Shown: one piece after another, positions 11,364 to 21,014 of the stretch | How the letters are laid out: every line of letters begins with the position of its first letter | How positions within the stretch are numbered: the first letter of the stretch is position 1 | Assembly: GCA_021234155.1 (NCBI GenBank) | Contig: JAJEKV010000002.1 | Coordinates: 17,608,041 to 17,672,040 of the forward strand | DNA from: Isoetes taiwanensis | Lineage: Eukaryota; Streptophyta; Lycopodiopsida; Isoetales; Isoetaceae | DNA: 64,000 nucleotides | Reading direction: 5' to 3' | Notes under the pieces: generated by a model | Database searches by the model: none | Told to the model about the DNA's origin: nothing | The model's input: only the letters and a program-made list of their open reading frames with translations | Made by a program: the position numbers and the translations under genes

Positions 11364-13600
11364 GTTGCCCTCTCTTTCTTTATCTCTGAACGGAAAGCTT
11401 CGCGTTCTTTGTCTGAGCGTGCTTCCTTATTCAAACTACCCCAAATATCACAGAATTCGGGATCTATGGCTAAGGTCTGTTCTATTTGCTTCCCAAACTC
11501 ACTGGTGAGCGTGGAGATTGCGTTACAATGGGTTCGGGTAATCAAAGGATGGCGTGATAACGCATCCGCAACCACATTGTGCTTCCCAGGCTTATACATA
11601 ATCTCGAAGTCATATTCCTCCATAAATTCCATCCACCTTCTCTGACGGAGATTGAGATTTGGCTGGGTGGATAAATAACGGAGACTCTGATGATCCGTAT
11701 CCAGCTGAAATCTTCTACCAAGAAGGTAGTGTCTCCAAATGCGCAGAGCGCGGATAACTGCTAACAATTCCTGATCATGGGTACGGTATCGCTGCTCCGT
11801 TTTATTCATTTTCTTTGAATCATAGGCAATAACCCTCCCCTCCTGCATTAGGACTCCACCGGTAGCAATCTTACTAGCATACGTTGCCACTAGCTTGTCC
11901 TTTTCAGGATCGGGCAAAGTGAGGACTGGTGCCGACGTTAAAGCATCTTTAAGCTTCTGGAAACCTACCTGGACTTTGGTTTTCCAATGTTCCATCCAAT
12001 CCTTCACCTTCTCGTGCTTTGTGAGATCAGTAAGAGGTGCGGCAATTGTAGCAAAATCTTTAACAAATTTCCGGTAATATCCTGCTAGTCCCAAGAAACT
12101 TCGGACTTCCGAGACATTACCCGGAATAGGCCAATCCCTTACTGCTTCTATCTTTGCTGGATCTGTAGCAATTCCCTCTGCTGAAATGATATGGCCCAAA
12201 TAATCGACCTCTGGAGTGGCAAACTTGCACTTAGAGAACTTGGCAAAGAGCTGATGACGTCTGAGCTTTTGCAGGGCCAACCGAAGATGTTTCTCATGCT
12301 GCTCCAAAGTTTTACTATAGATGAGAATGTCGTCAAAGAAAATGACAACAAAATCATCCAAGTATTGTCGGAAGACATCATTCATTAATCGCATGAAAGT
12401 TGCAGGAGCATTAGTTAATCCAAAAGGCATAACGGTAAACTCATAATGCCCATATCTCGTGCGAAAAGCAGATTTATGGATGTCCTCCTCCTTTATCCTT
12501 ATCTGATGGTATCCGGAGCGTAAATCAATCTTTGAGAAATATTTGGCCCCTTGCAACTGGTCCATTAGATCATCTGCCCTAGGCAAAGCATACCGATTCT
12601 TGATGGTATGCTTATTGAGCTGCCTATAATCAATACACATCCTCAAGGAGCCATCCTTTTTCTTAACAAAAGGATAGGGCGTAAAAGGCGAAACACTAGG
12701 TCGAATGAAACCTAGGTTTAGTAACTTCTGAAGTTGCTTCTTAAGCTCTGCCAACTCTGGGGGACTCATACGGTACGGGGCCTTACTGGTAGGCTTAGTA
12801 CCTGGTTCTAGAGCGATCTCACATTCTACCCCTCTAAAAGGAGGAAGCTTCTGAATCTCATCTGGAAAAAGATCGCTAAATTCTCGGAGAAGGTTGGCAA
12901 TCCCTTCCGGTAAGGTGTCAATTACTTGCTTCTGCTTAACATCTGACTCAATAGAAGCAAGTCTAATGATGCAAAGGAGCTTTCCCTTGCGTAACGCTTT
13001 TTCTAACTGCGTGATAGACATAGACTGCATAATAGGGTTGAATGGATCACCTTTTATAGTTACGCGAGTTCCGTTAGCGGCGTTGAAGGTAACCTCTCGT
13101 TTCTCGCAGTCTATATTGGCCTTTGCAGCTGCCAAAAATTCCATCCCAACAATAAGATCATATTTGCCAATGTCCATTAACTCGGCACCCAATGCAACTG
13201 GTGCACCTGGCAGCTGCATCTTAAGGTTAATGCGGCGGCCATGAGTGTGTCTGATCTTGCCACTGGCTAACGTGACTGGCTTTGGTCGGGATCTGAACGT
13301 TTCAAGCTGCAATACCTGGGCCATTCTAGGAGAAGCAAAATTATGTGTACTACCCGTATCCATCAAAATTATGAAAGGCTTACTGCCTACTTGGCCTATG
13401 GTGGAAATAACAGAAGGCTGGTTTTCAGCGTTTCCAGTTTCAATGGCTGCAAGAATATGAGACGCACCGTGAATGTACTCGGGAGCCTCGTCCTCGACAG
13501 GTGGTGTGGACTCAAGGTCATCCCAATCAAGATCGGCCATGGCCAGTTGGGCAGTCTGCGTGACATAAGGACAGTTCTGCATAAAGTGGCCGGGTCGCAT
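11309..13600 (-). CDS. Gypsy pol: protease, reverse transcriptase, RNase H (763 residues, partial)
   Basis: The frame continues directly from the gag zinc knuckle, so the first Met (13,600) is internal. Protease is marked by [10 protein letters not shown] (Asp81). RT spans about residues 270-470, with [16 protein letters not shown], the [11 protein letters not shown] box, MPFGLTNAP and the catalytic FFDDILIYS (421-429); most Gypsy enzymes have L or V where this has the second F. RNase H covers about 565-690, ending in VVADALSR. Its first catalytic Asp, normally in a TDAS motif, is Tyr here (VATYAS, residue 574), while Glu611 and later Asp residues remain. RNase H activity is therefore doubtful. 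The frame runs past the RNase H end toward the integrase before it closes. Confidence 0.93.
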   Translation of the reverse strand: MRPGHFMQNCPYVTQTAQLAMADLDWDDLESTPPVEDEAPEYIHGASHILAAIETGNAENQPSVISTIGQVGSKPFIILMDTGSTHNFASPRMAQVLQLETFRSRPKPVTLASGKIRHTHGRRINLKMQLPGAPVALGAELMDIGKYDLIVGMEFLAAAKANIDCEKREVTFNAANGTRVTIKGDPFNPIMQSMSITQLEKALRKGKLLCIIRLASIESDVKQKQVIDTLPEGIANLLREFSDLFPDEIQKLPPFRGVECEIALEPGTKPTSKAPYRMSPPELAELKKQLQKLLNLGFIRPSVSPFTPYPFVKKKDGSLRMCIDYRQLNKHTIKNRYALPRADDLMDQLQGAKYFSKIDLRSGYHQIRIKEEDIHKSAFRTRYGHYEFTVMPFGLTNAPATFMRLMNDVFRQYLDDFVVIFFDDILIYSKTLEQHEKHLRLALQKLRRHQLFAKFSKCKFATPEVDYLGHIISAEGIATDPAKIEAVRDWPIPGNVSEVRSFLGLAGYYRKFVKDFATIAAPLTDLTKHEKVKDWMEHWKTKVQVGFQKLKDALTSAPVLTLPDPEKDKLVATYASKIATGGVLMQEGRVIAYDSKKMNKTEQRYRTHDQELLAVIRALRIWRHYLLGRRFQLDTDHQSLRYLSTQPNLNLRQRRWMEFMEEYDFEIMYKPGKHNVVADALSRHPLITRTHCNAISTLTSEFGKQIEQTLAIDPEFCDIWGSLNKEARSDKEREAFRSEIKKERATCYITRISCVYLKPRVRG

Positions 13601-14760
13601 ACACCTGTAGCATGCCTTATCTCGGCGGAGCTGTTCTCGAGCCTCTTTAGGAATAGGCGTAAAGGTTAGAACTTCCTTGCCGACATTATTACGCTTATCA
13701 GCGTCTTTGAAGGTGACTCTCTTTTCGGGCGCGCCCCGAAAGTGTTTTGTTGAGAGGGTCCCGGACTGGGTGAACGGCCCTTGTAAGGGGTATACGGGCG
13801 CTGGCTGGGAGTAACGATCTTGGGACGTTGGTAATGGCGGCTTGGCGTATCCTCTTCAAGGCTCAATGCCTTAGCCTCGGCCTCATAGCCCGACTTGGGG
13901 TCTATGGCCTTAACCATTCGTTTAATGGAGGGGCCAACCCTTCAATGTAGCCCTCCCGCCCTCTTCTCATTCATACCTGGTACATATAGCCTCGGCGCAT
14001 GAACTCATCGGTGTAGGCTTGTACCGACATTCCCTTCGCTCTAGCCTATAGAAGGTGCGGATCTGTTGGCATTTGTGCGCCACGAGGCACATAATGCGAC
14101 TTAAAAGGCTTTGGCAAACTTTAGAAGTTGCATCCGCTCCTATCAAATGCTTGGCTCTAGCATAGCCCTTCCACCAAATACGGGCAGCTCCTGTAAGGTT
14201 TGTGGTGGCAACCTTTCTGTATCCTTTTTAGGTCATGCCATAGGATTTTCCAAATTCCTTCATCTCGTCGAGCGAGGACTACGCATTCAGCCCCCCTCTA
14301 GATTTTCCATCAAATTGAGCCAATTTCCTATTCTTCCATATCTTTGGTTATGGCGGTATCAACTGCTTTTTCGGTACTCCTTATCCCGAGCGATGCGCAT
14401 GGCCACCGGATGACATAGACGAGTCGGAGGACTCAGGAAGTCGCCATCGAGAAGATGTTTGTCCTTAGAGGAACCTCGATGACGTTTGTGACGGTGCCTC
14501 TTGATGCGGGGTCGCGGGGAGGCTGGATTCGGTAGAGAAGGTTCTTTGTGGTGGGGACTTGGCGGTGCGGAGGTAACTCCGGTCCATCCTCCCGGCATCT
14601 TGCCGCGGTGGGTTGGTATTCAGCACATAAGTCCGCAACTCAACTAGTTGCCTTTTCATCGGCGGGAGTTCACGCTTTCGGGGAGTTAACCATTTGGCAT
14701 TCGAGGGTATGCGCGCGGCGGCGTTGCACCGTCTATATTGAGCAGAAGAAGATTATAAGC
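13571..14760 (-). pseudogene. Gypsy gag, decayed, with CCHC zinc knuckle
   Basis: The knuckle [14 protein letters not shown] (C-x2-C-x4-H-x4-C) lies at 13,571-13,612 in the pol frame. Upstream, pieces of gag appear in different phases: a Pro/Ser/Lys-rich linker at 13,666-13,917, a capsid-like piece ARAKGMSVQAYTDEFMRRG near 13,990-14,050, and an N-terminal stretch at 14,359-14,659 starting MKRQLVELR. Gag packages the RNA in virus-like particles. At least three frameshifts are needed to link these pieces. Confidence 0.75.
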
Positions 14761-15024
14761 AGAGTTACATCAAGTCTCACAAGAAGAGAACAACATGAAG
14801 TCCCATAACAAGATCATTTGTGTAGTATCGAAGAAAGAGTGAATACGAAAAGACAAGAGAAAAGCTTTCGATTAAAAGTCAAAACACTATTACATTGGAA
14901 AAAGTTCACTCTGAAAGTGGTTATCACTCAAAGTTATATAGTACAGATGTGGATTTCTTTTATACATGGGCCACTTCTCTAATCACACTGAAACATAGCA
15001 ACACAAAACTGAAGAGGTCCTGGC

Positions 15025-15484
15025 CTAGGGGTTCGCGAAAGGGTACATAATGGAGTAGCGAACACTTTCACGTACAGCTCTGATGAGCTTGTAACGTGCC
15101 CAGGCTTGGACGATCACAGGCTGATAATCCCATGTGGGGCTGATAATGAGAAGGTTGAAAAGCCTCCTTAATGCATAGAATAATTGCCATAGGTGGTCGT
15201 TGGAATCCTCGAAAGCTTCGTGCCTGGACATACTCCAATAGTCCCATGTGCGGCGAAGGGTCTGCTTTAGGTCGTCGAAGGCGCGTTCTCGGAGGATATT
15301 AACTACCTCCATACCCTTGTCAGGATCATAAGGCTCTTGCGGCTCTTCGGGTTCATCCATCTCTTCGACACCCTCTCGTTCCGGGTATTCTCCATACCTC
15401 TGGCCATAATCTTGTTCAGGAGGCCCCTGGTCGTCCATTCTTATCAGATCGGTGATCCTGTCCTCGTACTCCTCAAGTGTTTCT
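15025..15484 (-). CDS. Extra Gypsy ORF P3, function unknown (about 150 residues)
   Basis: The frame ends at 15,025 with ...SIMYPFANP. Its Met is at 15,438 but the frame is open upstream to a possible splice acceptor (CTTGCAG before 15,484), giving EETLEEYEDRITDLIRMDD. The N-terminus is very acidic (MDEPEEPQEP) and the C-terminal half is a Trp/Arg-rich helix (RRTWDYWSMSRHEAFED). I recognise no family. It lies between gag and ORF P2 on the element's strand and may be a separate protein or the last exon of a spliced P2/P3 product. Confidence 0.45.
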
Positions 15485-15730
15485 TCTGCAAGACGACAGG
15501 AATAAATATATATACATTGAACAATTTCCTTCTACTCCAACTTTAAGGAAGATAATTAATCATTAAAAGGAGAAGACAATTCAATGGCTTTTAACAGTGC
15601 AAGGAACATAAGAAGATATCCTGAATATATATAAAATTGAAACAGTACATAGATTTTAGTGTTGGCCCACTAGAGGTAATACCAATCAAAATTAACAAAA
15701 TTTCATACGATGACCCAATGAAACCTAAAA

Positions 15731-17135
15731 CTAAGAGGTCGATCCTTCAACATCTTGTGCTTGAGTATCAAACTGGGGCTCTGGTCGATGCTGTAGGAGT
15801 AGCACGCTAGGATTAACTGATGAGGCAGCTGATGAAGCTATCTCTGGAGGGACATTTGTAGCCAATGGCGCCGCAACCAGCAGACTCATGTTCATCCAAG
15901 AACCAATCTCATGGTCAAACACTGCAATGGCAAGATCACGGTTCACCATGATGACCTGCTCAAGGTTAGGAGCTAACTTCTTATGGCCGGCTGTGGTCGA
16001 AAGTGCCCTGAGTGCCCATCTGCCCGCCCTGGGGTGCAATTGCCTTAGCAAAGAAGAGAACATGCGCTTGTAAAAGCCGACAAGAAAAACCGGGTAATAT
16101 GGCATTTCAGGCCCTGAACCATTGGATGGGTTGAAGAGGCCAACTCAGACTCCAAATTCTGAGGCAGTTCCTCCTCCATGGCAAAGTCTTTCTCCTCCTG
16201 AGCATACTGGTTCTCATCACATAAATCCTCCATGGTTGGGTCGTCTCTTGATCTTGGCAGCGGCGTCGTTGATATTGGGCACATGTGGCCAGAGCCTGAA
16301 AAAACCGATTCAGGAATTGAAGATGGGGTACCCTGAATCATTAACTGGCGTAAAGATAAGAGTGTGCTGATAGGCTCAACATCAAGAGGCTGATAGTTGA
16401 GCAGTTGGTGTATCTCCGGCTCATAGGCGGGGCGAGAATAATCAATGAAGTCATGCTGACCCTGACAATACTCGGCCAGCTCATAGAGAAGATGAACGGT
16501 CTTCTGCTTACCCTTATTGGCGATATGCTGATACGCCCATTGAATGTAAATTTCGGCGACAAATAGTCTTGATTCCCAACCTTGATGGTAGGAAGCGAGC
16601 TTAAGCCCGATAAGAGCGTGGCCGTACTACGGGGTAGAGGTTTCTCTTTGGCCAATGCCCTCCATCTTACGAAGTCGGCATAGCTTATCTGCTCATCCTC
16701 CTCAGGATCCGGAGGAAGTGGGGACTTAGCTTGCTCCAAGGCCGTGTCGGTACCATCAATATACCTATCCATGATAAGAGCAAGGGCAAACTTGGCCTCA
16801 AAGTATAGCCCATTAGAGCCACAATCAATGATGGGGGCGTGCTTAGCACGTCTAAGAATGCCCTTAAGAATGTCATAGCTATGGCGATCATCCCCAAACA
16901 TGTTCTCTAAGAGGTCCCTATGAAGATAGGGTTGAGGCGGCTCCCCGAAAAACTCTGCCTGAGGCAGGATTTCCTCATCATAGAACTCTAGGAAGGTCGC
17001 ATAGTCAGGGTGTGCACGCATGTTGTCGATGAGATCAACTGTACACTGCATCATGGGATCCAAGAGAGGGTAGGGAACCTGAGGGTCCCATTGCTCGCCT
17101 CCCATATACCAAGCTAAGCGGCCAGCGTACTCCAT
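15731..17135 (-). pseudogene. Extra Gypsy ORF P2, unknown protein (about 468 residues, two frameshifts)
   Basis: I start it at MEYAGRLAWYMGGEQW (17,135). The first frame is coding-like to about 16,560. Coding then shifts to the phase reading FVAEIYIQWAYQHIANKG and ELAEYCQGQHDFID and continues through 16,341-16,100 with an acidic region (DLCDENQYAQEEKDFAMEEE). It then shifts to 16,105-15,731, which ends ...QHRPEPQFDTQAQDVEGSTS. No transposon or enzyme motif is recognised. Balanced amino-acid use over the joined frames supports real ancestry. It sits between ORF P1 and P3, same strand, ahead of gag. Confidence 0.5.
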
Positions 17136-17416
17136 TACTGCAGACGGGCGGTGGGAGGAGGAAGAAAACAAGAGGAGTAAGAAATAATGAAACCCTAAAA
17201 TGCATGTCAATTTTAAAGTTTCTAGGCACGGCGTTCGAGGCGCCAGCTCATCCTTATCTTTATTTTTTTTGTTTTATTTTTATTAATATATTATTATTAT
17301 TATTATTTTTTTTCCGTAAAAGAAAGAAAATCACAGTTAAATAAAAAGTCCAAACAGTAGTTGTATTAATATATATATACCGATTTACATAGATACAAAA
17401 TTGTTATGGTACATAA

Positions 17417-18775
17417 TCATGGCCGTTCCCCACGGATCCAGCGTGCCAACTGTAGGTCTTTTGTCATGATCGTTACTCGCTTGGCATGAATTGCACATAG
17501 ATTAGCATCGCCAAAGAGAGCCACTAAATAGGCCTCGGCTGCCTCCTGGAGTGCTAGAATGGCATGAGTTTGAAACCGGAGATCTGTTTTGAATTCCTGG
17601 GCGATCTCTCGGACCAGACGCTGGAAAGGAAGTTTCCGTAACAAAAACTCAGTGGATTTCTGATACTTCCTTATTTCCCTAAGTGCCACTGTGCCAGGCT
17701 TATAACGATGCCTCCTCTTAGGCTGGGGTAAAGCTCCAGGAATAGTTTTCCCCGCTGTCTTTGGATGCCTGGCCTTTCGGATGATCTCATCTCGTCGGTT
17801 ATCCCCTGCAGCCTTAGCAATACTACCCCGAGCCTTAAGCTGGTCCTTGTATTGTGCACCAGATCTTTGGGGTGTCTTCTTCTGTTTTCGGCGGGGGACA
17901 CGAACTTCTGAAGGTGGCTGTTCTTGCCGGCGCCTTTCTTCCTCTTCTTTTCTCAGCCGCTCCTTTACGGCCTCTGTTGTTTCTCTTGCCCTCTGCTCTG
18001 CTTCATCCTGCATTCTCTTCAGGTGTTGCTCCCGTTCTACCTGCTGCTGATTGCTAGTATCCTCACGAAGCTTAGCAGCCTCCTCCGTCAACTGTGTTGC
18101 CTTCTGTGCTTGCGCCCGGAGTGTGGCTTGCTCCTCTGCTTGCTTCTCTTTGGCTATCCTAATCTCCGTTCTTCTTGTAAGCTCCATGAAGTAACGTGGG
18201 GGATTAGCTTGCATATCTCGCTCAACAGCCCGCTGAAAGTGATCTGTGAAATACGAGGGTGTTCCCGCTTCCCAGAGGATACGGTTGGTCTCCTCTTCAT
18301 ATGAAAACGATGGGAGAGTGTAGGCTCCCCCATCAAAGAGGCACATGCCGTTTCCCAGGTAGCGGTATCCTGAAGCCGGATTATCCGATGCTAGCCACTG
18401 TAGATCCACCTCTTGGGCCATTTGCAAACTGTTTTGGGCCTGCGTTTGTAGGGCCTCCTCCTCAGCTTGTTCATCCCCTCCTGGCGGGAAGAACCGGGCA
18501 TACTTCTGGACGCCATCTTCCTGTTCAATTATCATGCAGGTCTCCCGAATGGCGTTGAGCTTAAATACAAAACGCTCATTATAGCAAAAGAGCGGGTATG
18601 GTATTACGACCCCTTCATTAGAAGCGCTTCACGAAATATTCGGTATTTCTTGAGTTTTGCTTACAGCGTCCCGGGTATTTGGGTTTTGTTGTGGCATCAG
18701 CTCAGCCATTAAGAACTCTATAGGGGTTTGAGAATGACGGGGTTTGCGCTTATACACTTGCTTGGGTGTCTCCAT
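17417..18775 (-). pseudogene. Extra Gypsy ORF P1, coiled-coil protein (about 452 residues, one stop)
   Basis: The frame begins MDTPKQVYKRKPRHSQTPIE at 18,775 and stays in one phase to 17,417. One TGA near 18,636 sits between QEIPNIS and [12 protein letters not shown], consistent with CGA decayed to TGA. The middle (about residues 210-320) is rich in Glu, Gln, Lys and Arg in a heptad-like pattern ([29 protein letters not shown]), so a coiled coil is likely. A basic region follows ([13 protein letters not shown]), then an aliphatic C-terminal helix. No known retrotransposon domain is seen. It is the first ORF after the primer-binding site, where gag is normally found. Confidence 0.55.
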
Positions 18776-19002
18776 CCTTGAAAGGTAGGCGCTAGGCGGG
18801 CGCTGGGCAGGCGCTTGGGGGAGGAAGGTGAAGGGCGAGGTTTGGCTATGGCGGAGGCCTCCTTCTAGTTCCGGCGGCTATGGCGGCTAGGCGGAGCTCA
18901 AAAGGGCGCTAGGTATTCCAGAAAAGTGAAAGAAAAAGTCACTTTTAAAATTTTAACCCTAAAAAAACTTTTTATGAAAAAGTGGCGGAGCGCGCTTTTC
19001 GA

Positions 19003-19168
19003 GGTGGCGGGCACCCCCTACCTCGACGTCGCCATTTGGCCAGGCCCGGCGCCGTCGGGTACCCCTGCCCGCCACTTTTTTTTTTTTTTTTTTTACGAGG
19101 TGGCGGGCACCCCCTACCCCGAGGTTTCTACGGGCGCCAGCGACACCCGGGTACCCCCTGCCCGCCAC
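19003..19168 (-). repeat. Two tandem GC-rich palindromic modules in the Gypsy leader
   Basis: Each ~70-bp module (19,003-19,075 and 19,100-19,168) opens GTGGCGGGCACCCCCTACC and closes GGTACCCC(c)TGCCCGCCAC, so its ends pair. A run of 19 or more T separates them. Read on the minus strand, the right module closely resembles the module inside both Copia LTRs (44,851-44,919 and 49,634-49,702), including the shared context ACCCTAAGTGGCGGGCA. Confidence 0.8.
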
Positions 19169-19350
19169 TTAGGGTTAGGGTTTGTCACCGGGTACACTCC
19201 TCTTAATTACACTTAAACCACGTTAAAGCAAGCATGACGGCATCCATTACACCACCCAAAACTCATACTACTCCAAAATCCTCACTCACTAGCTAACGAT
19301 CTATCGAGTTAGTATGTGGCCAGTGCAATAGTTTGGCTTCCCAGAACCAT

Positions 19351-19362
19351 GCTCTGATACCA
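19351..19362 (-). other. Gypsy primer-binding site (initiator-Met tRNA)
   Basis: On the minus strand, one base after the 5' LTR, the sequence reads TGGTATCAGAGC, complementary to the 3' end of plant initiator methionine tRNA. This is the standard primer of plant Copia and many chromoviral elements. Confidence 0.93.
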
Positions 19363-19363
19363 C

Positions 19364-21014
19364 TGTGACGCTCCCTGAACATATATGACCCCCGGCCGTA
19401 TACATACGGGGACTTTCCCCTCCCATGGCGACCATATCGCCCGCGGCGTGGCTCCCCTCCGTCTATCCCGGGCCATCTATAGAGAGATGCCCGAGTGAAG
19501 GGCACGGAGGTGTCATTCGGCCCACGCCTTCAGTGGGACTCCTACGTTGCGGAAGCGTGAATACATGTTAGCACACAGCATAAATCATATATAAATAACC
19601 ACCACGAAGGGTGGCGCATCCATCCAAATACCGACGGCAAAGAATATGCATCTAAACTAAGAAAAACACCCCAAACCCCAGGTTCTACCCCGGTTCAGAC
19701 TCCTGTGAGGATAGACTGACGGCTCGGCCTCAAGAGATCAGCAGACAGAGATATAACCTGGCGTTGGCTGGCATAGAACATCGGCTAGGGTTGTCCACTC
19801 CATCCGCCCCTCCTGTGCACACTTTGCAGATGGGTCGATTCACGCTATGGCCGCTATAGCCTTAGGAGACGCTTGGGCTCGAGGTATCACCCTAATCGAG
19901 CCTACTCCGGGGTTCATGGCGCCCGGTCCAGATGAGGCAGGTGGGGGAAGCGTCCCCTTCCAGGATCACAGTGGTTCCATGGGTGAGCTAGAGAATACGT
20001 GCCGCATCAGCGACCCCCGCATCCGTACCCAACTTACTCACCCTAAATCTACTCAAAGTGCAAGATGCCCCATACGGGTCACACCACTACACCCAGGGAG
20101 TGTCAGACCCATACCCGGCCCTCTACGTGACCGGCTATCAGGCCTAGCACACTATAGGAGTCTCAGGAGCCTTTTATGTTCGTGCAAGACCCACCCCACT
20201 TCACCACTGTGTCCCTTCTTTGGTGCTAAGCCAATCCATAGCATCTATGACCCGGTGGTCTCTTGTACACAGGCCCATCAAATAGGATACTCTGGGGCTC
20301 TATCTAGGAGCATACTACAATAAATGGCCTCAAAGGTCTCTACCCCCGTAATCCCCATCTGCGGAGTGCTAACTACACGAGAGAACTACCAATCCATCCT
20401 TTAAGCAAAACCAGAATCAAAATATAAAGAGAACTTATGTTTACAACCAAGGGTTAGTTCCTACTACCGAGAACACGAGAGAGAGCAGAGAAGACAACAC
20501 ACAAGTGCCCAAGCTGGGCGCTACCCTAGAATTCACGACTATCCTAGCCACCCACGAGTTACATTTGGACCCGTTACCATTGGGTGCTTCCATCTCACGG
20601 GTCTTGGGGTTCAGCTTCAGCTACACAGGTGAAAGTGCTTGGTATGGTGGCGCTCTGCTTGGTATGGTAGGCTTCGGCTCTGCTCCTTTTTGGGACGAAT
20701 TTTGGGAGTCAATTGGGAATAGGGATCAGGGTTGTGACCTAATTTGGAAGTCCCCATGTTGTGTCGATTTGGGGCGGTGGCGCCTTCCCAAAGCATTAAT
20801 TAGCCTAAGTAATCCAATTAACCCTTAATTCCCTAATTATAGGTTATAATCTTTAATAATTAAATTAGCATAGCTAATTTAATCCCTTTTAAGACAACCC
20901 CCTAGGTTACAATACCCCATGGTGGCGTACCTTTAATGGGTGACGTGTCAATATATTTATACGTATACCGTATAAATACGTTACGTATACCGTATAAATA
21001 CGTGGAACGTCACA
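19364..21014 (-). repeat. Gypsy 5' LTR (1,651 bp)
   Basis: Pairs with 7,678-9,323. Differences are frequent in the 19,690-20,130 part, many at CG sites, and include several small indels. The element is therefore clearly older than the Copia in the same window. Confidence 0.93.

Larger units (their letters stand above)
7678..21014 (-). mobile_element. Gypsy (chromovirus-type) LTR retrotransposon, 13.3 kb, with extra ORFs
   Basis: Two related LTRs beginning TGTGACG and ending GTCACA bound the element, and TGGGA flanks both ends (7,673-7,677 and 21,015-21,019). Read on the minus strand the order is 5' LTR, initiator-Met PBS, three unexplained ORFs, gag with a CCHC knuckle, protease, RT, RNase H, integrase, chromodomain, polypurine tract, 3' LTR. 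RT before integrase and a terminal chromodomain identify a Gypsy chromovirus. Several frameshifts and stops make it non-autonomous now. The 4.5 kb of ORFs ahead of gag is not part of the standard chromovirus plan. Confidence 0.92.

Noticed and set aside
10841-13669. Plus-strand ORFs opposite the Gypsy pol
   Set aside because: Shadows of the minus-strand pol frame, with no recognisable motifs of their own.
16341-17210. Signal peptide or membrane protein suggested by the Leu/Ser-rich start of the 289-residue frame
   Set aside because: The hydrophobic stretch lies upstream of the more likely Met at 17,135 and looks like leader DNA read through; no other membrane segment is present.
19077-19168. 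Telomeric repeat (AGGGTTAGGGTTT at the right edge of the module)
   Set aside because: Only two partial units; insufficient for an interstitial telomere tract.
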